Below, piece after piece: positions 29,973-39,975 of a stretch of DNA of 64,000 nt. Position 1 is the first letter of the stretch; each line of letters opens with the position of its first letter. Made by a program: the position numbers and the translations under genes. The DNA lies in the NCBI GenBank assembly GCA_017429945.1, contig JAFRNY010000007.1, positions 1-64,000 on the forward strand, in the 5' to 3' direction. The DNA comes from Bacteroidaceae bacterium (GTDB taxonomy: Bacteria; Bacteroidota; Bacteroidia; Bacteroidales; Bacteroidaceae). A model generated the notes under the pieces. That model was not told the origin of the DNA and searched no databases. It saw only the letters and a program-made list of their open reading frames with translations.

Positions 29973-32405
29973 ATGGTACGCAACTTATTCCTCTCCCTTG
30001 CCCTTGCTGTGGTCTCCTGCGCGAGTGCCCAGCCACGCACGAGCCAACTCTTTGATTTCGGTTGGCGTTTTCATGCCGGCGACGCAGCAGGAGCCGAAGC
30101 CATCGGCTATGACGATAGCGCTTGGCGACTGGTGGACCTCCCTCATGATTTCCAAATCGAGCAGCCGTGGGTGACGCCCGCAGCCGATGAACGCCCCGAC
30201 ACGTCGGACCCTGGCGCTAATATCAAAAGCCGCCTCTCGCCGCGTGGTTTCAAGGAGATGGGCATAGGCTGGTACCGCAAGACGTTCCGTGCCGACAGCG
30301 CTTGGCGCGGCCGCCGTGTAATCCTCGACTTCGAAGGCATTCTGTACACTGGCGATGCCTACCTCAACGGACGGTTGATAGGCAAGACCGACTATGGCTA
30401 CCTCGGCTTCGAGGCCGAGGTGTCGCACCTGTTGCGCTGGGACGGCGACAACGTGCTGGCCGTGCGCGCCGACACGCGCAACCCCGAGAACAGCCGTTGG
30501 TACACGGGGGCCGGCATCTATCGCGATGTTCACGTGGTGACGACCTCGCCTGAGGCCTTCTTCACCCGCCACCCTCTGTATGTGACCACGAACGGGCGCG
30601 ACAGCGTCTGCGTGCAGGCCCAGGCTATATGCCTGGCACGCCACATTAAACAATTACGCCTGCGCACGCGCATACGCGACCAGCGAGGGCACATAGTGGC
30701 TGAGCAGTCCACGGAGCAGCGCACCAGTGCCACACGCGAGTACAACCTGCCGCCCATCGTTCTGACCGACGCCCACCTCTGGGACATCAACGACCCGTAT
30801 CTTTACACCGCCGAGGTGGCTCTGCTCGATGCCGATGGCCGGGAACTGGATGTCGTAAGCGAGCGCTTTGGAGTGCGCCGTGTGGAATTCGGCCCTGATT
30901 TCGGCATGAAACTCAATGGGCGCAAGGTGCTGCTCAAAGGTATTGCCAATCACCATACCCTCGGGGCCCTCGGAGCAGCCGCCTACCCCAGGGCCATAGA
31001 GAAGCGGCTGCGGCTGCTGAAGGACTTCGGGTTCAACCATATCCGCACGAGCCACAACCCGTATAGCGAGAGCCTCCTCGACCTGTGCGACTCGCTCGGC
31101 ATACTTGTCGTGGACGAACTCTACGATAAATGGCTGACGCAGTACACCGGCGGCCGCGTGGAGTGGACAGAGATGTGGCAACACGACCTGCCCGAATGGA
31201 TCCGTCGCGACCGCAACCACCCGAGCATCGTCTTCTGGAGCCTCGGCAACGAACTGCAGACCTACGCCAACCTGCCCTACGGCGACTGGGGCGTGACACC
31301 CTACCGCATGATGAAACCACTGCTGCAGCGCTACGACGCTACGCGCCCCGTGACGGTGGCCATGCACCCGCGCGGCCGCAATCCGCAGACCGACTCGCTG
31401 CCCGCACCACTCGTATTGGAGACCGACATCGCAGCCTACAACTACAGATATATGTACTTCCCGGGCGACAGCCGCCGTTTCCCCTGGATGATGTTCTACC
31501 AGAGCGAGGCCACAACGGCTGCCATGGGACCTAACTTCTTCGAGATGAACCTCGACAAGGTGATAGGTCTGGCATACTGGGGCGCCATCGACTATCTGGG
31601 CGAGAGCCAGGGCTGGCCGGCCAAAGGCTGGGCGCAGGGCGTGTTCTATATCGACCTCACTACCAAGCCCAATGCTTATCTGGCAAAGAGCATCTTCACC
31701 GACGAGCCCGTCGTGCACCTTTGTTTCCAGGAGCAGAGCCGTGATATTGAATGGAACGGAGTGAAGCAGCGCATACGCCAACTTACCGACCACTGGACGC
31801 GGCACGAGGGCGACGAGCTGAACCTTACGGTCTACACGAATGCCGACGAGGTGGAAGTGGTGGTGAACGGCAAGAGCCTCGGCGTGAAGAAGAACGACCG
31901 CACGAATCCCAAAGTGCGCAATCAAGTGAAATGGGACAAGGTGAAATACGAGCCTGGATATATCGAGGCCATCGCTCGCACCGGCGGACGCATCGTGGCA
32001 CGCCATCGCGAGGAGACGGCCGGCCAGGCCGTGGCCCTGCGTCTGCGGGCCGACCTCGGCGGCGACAAAGCGAAAGGCAAGTCGTCAAACGGTACCACCA
32101 AGTGGAAAGCCGATGGCCTGGACCTCAGCCACATCACTGTGGAGGCAGTCGACAAGCAAGGCCGAGTGGTGCCTTCGGCCGCATGCGATGTACAGTTTGA
32201 GGTTAGCGGGCCGGCACGCCTTGTGGCCGTCTCGAGCGGCGACCACTACAGCGACGAACTGACAGCCACAGACCACCGCCGCCTCTTCCTCGGCAGCGCG
32301 CTGGCAATAGTGCGTTCGACGTTAGAAGCCGGCGAGGTCGTAGTAACGGCCAATGCCGACGGACTGAAGGCAGCCAAACTGAAACTGCATAGCGTCGGGC
32401 AATAA
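29973..32405 (+). CDS. Exported GH2 family beta-glycosidase (beta-galactosidase-like)
   Basis: Retaining beta-glycosidase of family GH2, 810 residues, exported. The signal sequence ends ASAQ, but VVSC (C16) could also act as a lipobox. The order is the sugar-binding jelly roll (FDFGWRFHAGD, DLPHDFQIEQPW, GDAYLNGRLIG), the immunoglobulin-like domain (about 195-305), then the catalytic barrel. The barrel has acid/base E427 in WSLGNEL and nucleophile E483 in VLETDIAAYNY, followed by DUF4982-type and further C-terminal beta domains. Substrate cannot be fixed; beta-galactosides are the usual guess. porT follows 31 bp downstream, so co-transcription is likely although a functional link is not obvious. 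Confidence 0.93.
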   Translation: MVRNLFLSLALAVVSCASAQPRTSQLFDFGWRFHAGDAAGAEAIGYDDSAWRLVDLPHDFQIEQPWVTPAADERPDTSDPGANIKSRLSPRGFKEMGIGWYRKTFRADSAWRGRRVILDFEGILYTGDAYLNGRLIGKTDYGYLGFEAEVSHLLRWDGDNVLAVRADTRNPENSRWYTGAGIYRDVHVVTTSPEAFFTRHPLYVTTNGRDSVCVQAQAICLARHIKQLRLRTRIRDQRGHIVAEQSTEQRTSATREYNLPPIVLTDAHLWDINDPYLYTAEVALLDADGRELDVVSERFGVRRVEFGPDFGMKLNGRKVLLKGIANHHTLGALGAAAYPRAIEKRLRLLKDFGFNHIRTSHNPYSESLLDLCDSLGILVVDELYDKWLTQYTGGRVEWTEMWQHDLPEWIRRDRNHPSIVFWSLGNELQTYANLPYGDWGVTPYRMMKPLLQRYDATRPVTVAMHPRGRNPQTDSLPAPLVLETDIAAYNYRYMYFPGDSRRFPWMMFYQSEATTAAMGPNFFEMNLDKVIGLAYWGAIDYLGESQGWPAKGWAQGVFYIDLTTKPNAYLAKSIFTDEPVVHLCFQEQSRDIEWNGVKQRIRQLTDHWTRHEGDELNLTVYTNADEVEVVVNGKSLGVKKNDRTNPKVRNQVKWDKVKYEPGYIEAIARTGGRIVARHREETAGQAVALRLRADLGGDKAKGKSSNGTTKWKADGLDLSHITVEAVDKQGRVVPSAACDVQFEVSGPARLVAVSSGDHYSDELTATDHRRLFLGSALAIVRSTLEAGEVVVTANADGLKAAKLKLHSVGQ

Positions 32406-32436
32406 AACGCACCGTCTTTACGTTATTTATGCATAG

Positions 32437-33144
32437 ATGAAACGCGGCATCACGATACTGATTATCCTCGTGGCTGCAGTCGCAGGGCTGCAGGCACAGG
32501 AACTTCGTATCCAGAATCGCCCTTACCTCGACCAACGGTTCCTGCACTATGGTTTCTTCGTAGGCGTGAACATGATGGACCTGGAACTGAAGAACAACGG
32601 GTACGTCGACCCCGAATCGGGCGAGCAATGGTATGCCGACGTCGATAACTACCAGCCTGGCTTCACCGTAGGTGTGCTGGGCGAACTGCGCCTCTCGAAA
32701 TATCTGGGCGTGCGCCTGCAGCCTACTATATATTTCGGACAGAAACATATAGCGATGCACGAACAGGTGAGCGGGCGCGACACTACGCAAAACCTCAAGT
32801 CGACATATATCTCGGTGCCGGTGCTGCTGAAAGTGGCAGCCCCGCGCTACAACAACTTCAGACCTTACGTAGTGGCAGGCGTGGCGCCGTCGGTAGACCT
32901 GACGACGAAGAAGCACAACGCCATCCTCACCGACCGCTTCGACTGCTTCGTAGAGATAGGCATGGGATGCGACATCTACCTGCCGTTCTTCAAGCTTATC
33001 CCTGAGTTGCGCTTCTCTTTCGGCCTGCGCGACATAATCGTGCACGACCGCAAGGACCTGATTGATGCTTCGCTGCTGAAATTCACTAAGGGCATCGACC
33101 GCGGACGGGCGAACATGGTCTCGCTGGCATTCTATTTTGAATAG
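32437..33144 (+). CDS. porT: Type IX secretion system protein PorT
   Basis: An outer-membrane barrel of 235 residues, needed for type IX secretion in Porphyromonas and relatives. It has a signal peptide (about 1-21, ending LQAQ), then eight or so amphipathic strands with sequence I associate with PorT: RPYLDQRFLHYGFFVGVN, ADVDNYQPGFTVGVLGELRL, LKSTYISVPVLLKV, RPYVVAGVAPSVDL, YLPFFKLIPELRFSFGL and a C-terminal LAFYFE. The length agrees with known PorT. It lies alone, away from other T9SS genes. Its presence supports reading the C-terminal tails of the proteins at 7344, 54838 and 63740 as T9SS signals. Confidence 0.88.
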   Translation: MKRGITILIILVAAVAGLQAQELRIQNRPYLDQRFLHYGFFVGVNMMDLELKNNGYVDPESGEQWYADVDNYQPGFTVGVLGELRLSKYLGVRLQPTIYFGQKHIAMHEQVSGRDTTQNLKSTYISVPVLLKVAAPRYNNFRPYVVAGVAPSVDLTTKKHNAILTDRFDCFVEIGMGCDIYLPFFKLIPELRFSFGLRDIIVHDRKDLIDASLLKFTKGIDRGRANMVSLAFYFE

Positions 33145-33216
33145 TCAAGCATGAGTTCATTTGAGAAAGTCCTGTAGGGGCTGTTGCATCAAATATATTT
33201 CGGACTAATAACAAAG

Positions 33217-33247
33217 AAGTCGCCGACTCAATGCGAGTCGGCGACTT
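33217..33247. terminator. Bidirectional terminator between porT and trpS
   Basis: A 13-bp perfect stem (AAGTCGCCGACTC at 33217-33229 pairing with 33235-33247), 5-base loop, with T-rich flanks. It serves two convergent genes. Confidence 0.9.
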
Positions 33248-33271
33248 TCTTTTAACTTGAGCCTTAAAAGC

Positions 33272-34390
<1,119 letters not shown>

Positions 34391-34414
34391 TCAAATTGTT
34401 CTTATGTCATCAGC

Positions 34415-36280
34415 CTATGCCTTGAACAGGCGTTCGATGGCGTCGTGCTGGAGGATAGCTGTAATAGGATGCCCGTCGGGAGTGTAGTTAGGGTTGGTAG
34501 AGGCGAAGAGCTGCGAGGCCAGGTCGCTCATCTCCAGGTCTGAGAGCACTTGGCCATGAGGTATTGCAGCCGCCCGCGCCAACGTGGTAGCCAGCTGGCT
34601 TAGCAAGGCGGTGGCCGGTAAGTCGCCGTGGTCGGCCACGGTGGCCAGCAGTTCCGTCACGAGGCTCTGCGGATCAAGCCCTTCGAACCCTGTTGGAAAG
34701 CCATTGACCGAGATGTTTCCGCCGCCGAGGTCGCCGATGTCAAAGCCCAGGCGTGCAAAGTCGTCGCGCACGCTGGCGAAGGTGGCAGCCTGAACGGCCG
34801 AGAGCTGCACCACCTCTGGAAAGAGGAATCGCTGCGAGGGTAGCGACGAACTGCTCAGCTGGGCCATAAAGCGGTCGAAGAGCACACGCATATGGGCCCG
34901 ATGCTGGTCGATGAGCAACAGGCCGTTGTCCACCGTCGTCAGCACATACTGCCCTCGATATTGAAAGAAGGTGGCAGAAGAGAAGTCCGTCGCGGACTGT
35001 GCCGTGACTTCGAGCGAAGATGCTTGAACGCTGTCTGGCAAAGTCATTCCGTCGTAGAGGCTCTCCCACCCTTTGGGGGCCGCATTTGTCCGACGCTCGA
35101 AGGCTGGAGCAGCCATGGCTGATGATGCCGCAGACCGGCCCACGGGCTGTTGGCTGTCGAAAGGCGAATCGAAGGGGTTGAAGTTCTTGTTGATAGACAC
35201 CTTCGGTGCCTCGGCATGGCTGGCAACGTTAGGGTTGTAGACGGGCATGTCGGCAGGGCGCCCTTCGGTGTTGAATTCTATCGTAGGAATGGCATTGAAA
35301 CGGCCTATTGACTCGCGCACAGCGGCGAGAAGGATCTGCCAGATTGCTTGCTCGTTCTCGAACTTAATCTCGGTCTTCGTCGGGTGGATGTTCACGTCGA
35401 TGTCAGCCGGAGGTACGTCGAAATAGATGAAGTAAGGCACCTGCTCGTCGGCAGGGATGAGGCGCGTGAAGGCCTCTTGCACGGCGCGGTGGAAATATGG
35501 ATGGCGCATGAAGCGCTTGTTGACGAAGAAGAACTGCTGTGCACCGCGCTTACGTGCGGCCTCGGGCTTGCCAACGAAACCATGGATGCTTACCATGGGC
35601 GTCTCAACCTCTACGGGCAGCAGGCGTTCGGCTATGCGCGAACCAAAGATCGCGGCAATGCGTCCCTTGGCACTCGCGGGCGGGAGGTTGAGCAGGGGTG
35701 TGTCGTTGTGCGTGAGCGAGAAAGCTATGTCGGGGTGTACGAGCACGATACGCTCGAGCTCAGAGGTGATATTGTTCAGCTCGGTTGCTGTTGTCTTGAG
35801 GAATTTTCGCCGTGCCGGAACGTTGAAGAAGAGGTTCTTGACTATGATGTTTGTGCCCACGGCACAGGCCACGGGTTCCTGTGTCAGCACGCGCGACGCT
35901 TCAATCTGCAGTCGTGTGCCCAGGTCGGCATCGGCTGTGCGTGTGGTCAGTTCCACCTGTGCCACGGCTACTATGGAAGGCAGCGCTTCGCCGCGGAAGC
36001 CCATCGTGGTGAGCGTGAAGAGGTCGGCTGCCTCGCGAATCTTGCTCGTGGCATGGCGCTCGAAGGCCAGGCGGGCGTCGGTCTCGCTCATGCCGCACCC
36101 GTCGTCGACCACCTGAAGGCTTGTGCGTCCTGCGTCAACGGCAATGACGTCGATGCGGTGGGCTCCGGCATCAACGGCATTCTCCACCAGTTCCTTGACG
36201 ACGGAGGCCGGCCGTTGAATGACTTCGCCGGCAGCTATCTGATTAGCTACAGAGTCGGGAAGAAGCTGAATAATGTCCAT
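34415..36280 (-). CDS. mutL: DNA mismatch repair protein MutL
   Basis: Mismatch-repair ATPase linking MutS to downstream steps, 621 residues. The N-terminal GHKL ATPase motifs are clear: ELVENAVDAGA, DDGCGM, TTMGFRGEALPSI and GTNIIVKNLFFNVPARRKFL. A proline- and serine-rich linker (about 340-430) leads to the dimerisation domain. At the place of the endonuclease motif DQHAxxExxxxE it reads DQHRAHMRVLFD from D458, lacking both glutamates, so nicking activity is doubtful. It is part of the run that starts with the PpiC genes. Confidence 0.97.
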   Translation of the reverse strand: MDIIQLLPDSVANQIAAGEVIQRPASVVKELVENAVDAGAHRIDVIAVDAGRTSLQVVDDGCGMSETDARLAFERHATSKIREAADLFTLTTMGFRGEALPSIVAVAQVELTTRTADADLGTRLQIEASRVLTQEPVACAVGTNIIVKNLFFNVPARRKFLKTTATELNNITSELERIVLVHPDIAFSLTHNDTPLLNLPPASAKGRIAAIFGSRIAERLLPVEVETPMVSIHGFVGKPEAARKRGAQQFFFVNKRFMRHPYFHRAVQEAFTRLIPADEQVPYFIYFDVPPADIDVNIHPTKTEIKFENEQAIWQILLAAVRESIGRFNAIPTIEFNTEGRPADMPVYNPNVASHAEAPKVSINKNFNPFDSPFDSQQPVGRSAASSAMAAPAFERRTNAAPKGWESLYDGMTLPDSVQASSLEVTAQSATDFSSATFFQYRGQYVLTTVDNGLLLIDQHRAHMRVLFDRFMAQLSSSSLPSQRFLFPEVVQLSAVQAATFASVRDDFARLGFDIGDLGGGNISVNGFPTGFEGLDPQSLVTELLATVADHGDLPATALLSQLATTLARAAAIPHGQVLSDLEMSDLASQLFASTNPNYTPDGHPITAILQHDAIERLFKA

Positions 36281-36324
36281 GAGAGCACGCGCCTTGAGCG
36301 TTGTTTAGTATTAATATTTAATGT

Positions 36325-36396
36325 GTTAATCAGTTAACCTGTTAGCGTGTTAACCTGTTAACGTGTCAATGCGTTATCCTGTTAGCGTGTCAGAAG
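36325..36396. repeat. 8-bp period repeat upstream of mutL
   Basis: Nine octamers of the GTTAACCT / GTTAGCGT type run from 36325 into the stop codon of the small membrane protein gene. Confidence 0.82.
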
Positions 36397-36686
36397 CCGA
36401 AGCTTCCAGTCATAAGGTAGTGCCACAGGATGATGAGCACTACTATTATGGCAATGGCTATGCCTGGGTGCAGGCGCCGGCGTTCGGGGTCTGCTCGCTT
36501 GAGGTTCTTAGCGAACTTGCCGCGATACGATTCGATGTCGGGCTTGTATTCGGGCGTTTCGCCACGCTCGATTTGTTCTTCGCGCTTGGCTTCTGCCACA
36601 AGCTTGTCGAGTTTGTCCTTACGCTCTGATGTGTAGATGTGGACGCCGCTGTAGCGACGTGGACTGCGTGTAGAGAAGAGAGCCAT
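36390..36686 (-). CDS. Small membrane protein, unknown function
   Basis: 98 residues. A basic, charged N-terminal half (SERKDKLDKLVAEAKREEQIERGE) is followed by RADPERRRLHPG and one hydrophobic helix (about residues 75-91, IAIAIIVVLIILWHYLM) near the C-terminus, so it is probably a tail-anchored inner-membrane protein. No known domain. Its place between the OstA-like gene and mutL is, from memory, shared with other Bacteroidales, which supports it being real. Its last codons lie inside the octamer repeat. Confidence 0.75.
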   Translation of the reverse strand: MALFSTRSPRRYSGVHIYTSERKDKLDKLVAEAKREEQIERGETPEYKPDIESYRGKFAKNLKRADPERRRLHPGIAIAIIVVLIILWHYLMTGSFGF

Positions 36687-36799
36687 AGTTAGAATGAAGA
36701 ATAAAAAATGAACAATTAAGAATGAAGGATGTACGGCCTGCGGCCGTAGTTGAGAGTTTAGAGTTGAAAGCTAGAGGCTGCTAGAGGGCGTCTGCCTCA

Positions 36800-38530
36800 T
36801 CATTTGACTTTAGCCCCGCTTAGCTTCATATCTATTGCACCAGCCTTGCTCTTTGGCTTGTTGTCGAGCGTAGCTTTGGGCTTAGTGTGCTGCACGGATT
36901 CTTTCAACTCGAAACCGGCTTTCTTAGATCGCCATACGAAGATGTCGTCTTTGTTCAATGGGCGGACGTAGTCGAACCACCCGAAGTTGTCGAGGAATCG
37001 TTCTTTTTTTGTCGCAAGGGCAAGTGGGTGCAACTTTCCCTCGGCTTGCGGCATCCATATTTTGTCGAGCTGTTTCTCGCCCATGAAGAGCTTCAGTTCA
37101 GCGGACTCCGATTCGAGAAGCCCGATCATCAGGCTGTCGGAGTCTAGGGGATAGTAGCGTACGACAACGTTTCCTTCGGCCCATGTCATTTGCATCTGTC
37201 CTTTGTTGAAATAGCTCCGCATGATGTTGCCTGTGACCTGATTGTAGCACATTGTGTCGAGTCGTTCTACGGAGAGGGCCTGCCGTATGACGTAGGTTGA
37301 GTCGATTGTGCTGTCGTTGACCCATGCTTTTATTTCTTCGCCCAGGAGCTGTTGCCCTTGTTGCCAAAGTATTGGGTCGCGGTAGAGTGTGAGGCACGAG
37401 TCGCGGGTGATGAAAACCATTGAATCGCATACGGCCTGCATGTCGATTCGGAAAGCGCGTACGTGGTTGTATGCCCGCAACTCTCGCCATACGGTGTCGG
37501 TGTTGATGTCGTAGGTGTAGAGTTTGAAGGTGTCAGCGTGGACGTAGAGTGTGTCGCGCTGCGAATAGTCTATGGCCACAGCGCTGTCTGCTGCTTCGGC
37601 ATAGCCTGTGGAGTCGGCATAAAGGACATAGTTTCCGGTGAACATATTGCGCGAGTCCTTGTCGACATAGACGACGTTGCCGAAAGCTTTTGAGATGGCT
37701 CCTGCGCCTGTGTAGTCGAGTGAGTCGCCAGTTATGGTTATGCCTTTGTTGCTTACGATTGACCTGTCGAGGAGGTAGGCACGGTCGGCCCGAGTGTCGT
37801 AGGTGCCTCGTTCGGAGTAAATGTGGTTGTCGCCGTTGTCGATATTGGACGGTCCAACGATACGTGCGAATCCACTGCCCGTGTTGTAGTGGAGAGTATC
37901 GGAGAGTAGTGTGAACTTCGGATTCTTGAGGTCGACGTTGTAGTTGAATATGGCTTCGCGCGTGGCGGGGCTGTACTGCCCCCATTCGCTGGTGAGCACG
38001 TTGTCCTTATCGACGAGTTTTCCGCCTTGGAAGAAGTATCCGAGTTCGTAGAGGCGGTCGTAGTCGAGCGAGTCGGTGAAGAGTTTGCTCTTGTAGTGTG
38101 TGAGCACTACGTCATGGCGCGCCTGTGCCATCTGGTCGTTGCCATCGTAGAAGAGCGTTCTTGATGCCAGCGTGAGCGTGTCGTGCTGGTTCATCTTCAC
38201 ATGCCCGAAAGCATCGAATGAATTGTCCTGCTCATAGTAGTAAGCGCTGTCGCAGGTGAGTATGACACCGTCGTGGCTAAAACGCACGTGTCCTCTCAGG
38301 ATTTGTGCGTCGGGATTACGTCGTTGATCGTAGAAGAGTTCATCGGAGTGAAGCAGATGAATACGTTTGTCGCTCTGTCGGCGTGCTCCTTTAGCCCTCC
38401 GTGCCGGCGGAGCTGCCAGGATGTTGAGAGAAAGTATGAATGTCAGCGCGCCCACGATTATCCACAGCGCATTAGTGCGCCGCGTGCCGTAGCGAGTGTG
38501 TGAAGCCTTATGTTGTGTGTGGCTCTTCAT
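36800..38530 (-). CDS. OstA/LptA-like lipopolysaccharide transport protein
   Basis: A 576-residue envelope protein of the OstA-like (LptA/LptD N-terminal) beta-jellyroll family, thought to carry lipopolysaccharide across the periplasm. An N-terminal hydrophobic segment (about residues 25-42, IIVGALTFILSLNILAA) is followed by repeated strand pairs such as ILRGHVRFSHDGVILTCDSAYYY, FDAFGHVKMNQHDTLTLASRTLFYDG and NIMRSYFNKGQMQMTWAEGNVVVRYY. The C-terminus is lysine-rich. Position next to two SurA-like chaperones fits a role in outer-membrane assembly. Confidence 0.85.
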   Translation of the reverse strand: MKSHTQHKASHTRYGTRRTNALWIIVGALTFILSLNILAAPPARRAKGARRQSDKRIHLLHSDELFYDQRRNPDAQILRGHVRFSHDGVILTCDSAYYYEQDNSFDAFGHVKMNQHDTLTLASRTLFYDGNDQMAQARHDVVLTHYKSKLFTDSLDYDRLYELGYFFQGGKLVDKDNVLTSEWGQYSPATREAIFNYNVDLKNPKFTLLSDTLHYNTGSGFARIVGPSNIDNGDNHIYSERGTYDTRADRAYLLDRSIVSNKGITITGDSLDYTGAGAISKAFGNVVYVDKDSRNMFTGNYVLYADSTGYAEAADSAVAIDYSQRDTLYVHADTFKLYTYDINTDTVWRELRAYNHVRAFRIDMQAVCDSMVFITRDSCLTLYRDPILWQQGQQLLGEEIKAWVNDSTIDSTYVIRQALSVERLDTMCYNQVTGNIMRSYFNKGQMQMTWAEGNVVVRYYPLDSDSLMIGLLESESAELKLFMGEKQLDKIWMPQAEGKLHPLALATKKERFLDNFGWFDYVRPLNKDDIFVWRSKKAGFELKESVQHTKPKATLDNKPKSKAGAIDMKLSGAKVK

Positions 38531-38560
38531 CAGAATCTTCTAATTATTAGGTGCCAAGCC

Positions 38561-38609
38561 CTAATCTCTAATCTCTATTCCCTAATCCCTATTCCTTAAT
38601 CCTTCTTAT
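38561..38609. repeat. 7-bp period repeat overlapping the 3' end of the SurA-like gene
   Basis: Seven heptamers of the CTAATCT / CTATTCC / TTAATCC type. The repeat includes the stop codon at 38596. Confidence 0.8.
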
Positions 38610-39975
38610 CCTTAATCCATCCCGGGTATTGGAATTCGCAGTCGGACCATTCGGGATTGATTCGCACATAGGTAGTGCGCTGCTTTTCCTTAATCCATTC
38701 GTTGAGGAATTCCTCGCTTCGTTGAGCTTTGACGATATTGCTCAGTATCTGGAAATCCTCAGCGATGTTTGCAGTGTGAGCTTTGAGTCGGCTTTTCAGC
38801 TTAATGATGCAGCACTGCTGTTTACCAGCCTTGTCGAGCATGGTGAATGGTTTTGATATCTCGCCTACGTCGAGTCCTTCAACGATGCGAGCTATCTCTG
38901 TCGGCAGTTCTGCCATTTTAAATCTTGAGGTTCGTGTCCGCTCTCCAGTCATCTCGTCGCGCACGACATTGAACAAGAGTCCGTTGTTAGCTCTCGAGTC
39001 TTTATCGTCGGAGAGCGTTACGGCCGCAACCTCAAAGGTAAACTTGCCGTTGCGTATGTCATCCGAGATAGAGTCGAGACGTGCCAAGGCTGCATCGACG
39101 TCCTTTTGATCGACTCGCGGTTTGAGCAGTATGTGGCGCAGCTTGAGTTTGTCGCCTCGCTTGTCAACGAGCTGTATGATGTGGTAGCCGTACTGCGACT
39201 CCACGATTTTCGACACCTTCTTAGGGTCTGTGAGGCTCCATGCCACGTTGGCGAATGCGGGGTCGAGCTCCATCTTGCTCATGTAGTCCATCTCGCCGCC
39301 CTGTCGTGCTGAGCCGTCTTCGCTATAGAGACGTGCGAGTGTTCCGAAAGTGGATGAACCTGAGTTGATGCGCTCGGTGTAGTCGCGCAGTTCGCCCTTG
39401 ACGCGGTCGATCTCTTCTTGCTGAATACGCGGGTGCTCTGCCAGGAGCTCCACCTCGACCTGCGTAGGAATCACGGGCAGCGAGTCCTCGGGCATATCCT
39501 TGAAGAAATGTCGCACCTCGGCCGGCGTCACCTTTATGTCCTTCGTGAGGTTCTCCTTGACGAGATCCATGAGTTGGTTAGCCTTGACGAGATCGTAGGT
39601 CTCCTCGCGGATCTGCGCGAAGGTCATGCCGCGATATTCTTCGAGCTTCTCTTTCGAGCCGGCCTTCTGCACCCAGTCGTTGATTTGAGCGTCGACGTAG
39701 CGGTTGATATTCTCCTCCGATGCTTCGAGGCTGTCGATCTCTGCCTGATGTATGAATAGCTTCTGAATGGCGAGGTTCTCGGGTATGACGCAGTATGGGT
39801 TTCCGCTTATGGGGCCCATTTGTGTCCGCACCTTTTCGACGTCGCTGCGGAGTATGGCCTCATCGCCGACGACCCAAATCACCTCGTCGACGACATTGCT
39901 GTTGCCCTGTGCCACAGCTGTCTGCAGTGCTGTGCAGAGCATTGCGGCAGCGGCAAAAAGTTGTCTTACGTTCAT
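38596..39975 (-). CDS. SurA-like periplasmic peptidylprolyl isomerase
   Basis: A periplasmic chaperone of the SurA/PpiC type that helps outer-membrane proteins fold, 459 residues. The signal peptide ends TAVAQ. The SurA N-terminal domain (VVDEVIWVVGDEAILRSDVEK) is followed by parvulin domains: FGTLARLYSEDGSARQGGEMDYMSKMELDPAF with YGYHIIQLVDKRGDKLKLRHIL, and a second, weaker copy. Its ATG overlaps the stop of the upstream chaperone by one base (TAATG), which implies translational coupling. Confidence 0.92.
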   Translation of the reverse strand: MNVRQLFAAAAMLCTALQTAVAQGNSNVVDEVIWVVGDEAILRSDVEKVRTQMGPISGNPYCVIPENLAIQKLFIHQAEIDSLEASEENINRYVDAQINDWVQKAGSKEKLEEYRGMTFAQIREETYDLVKANQLMDLVKENLTKDIKVTPAEVRHFFKDMPEDSLPVIPTQVEVELLAEHPRIQQEEIDRVKGELRDYTERINSGSSTFGTLARLYSEDGSARQGGEMDYMSKMELDPAFANVAWSLTDPKKVSKIVESQYGYHIIQLVDKRGDKLKLRHILLKPRVDQKDVDAALARLDSISDDIRNGKFTFEVAAVTLSDDKDSRANNGLLFNVVRDEMTGERTRTSRFKMAELPTEIARIVEGLDVGEISKPFTMLDKAGKQQCCIIKLKSRLKAHTANIAEDFQILSNIVKAQRSEEFLNEWIKEKQRTTYVRINPEWSDCEFQYPGWIKDKKD

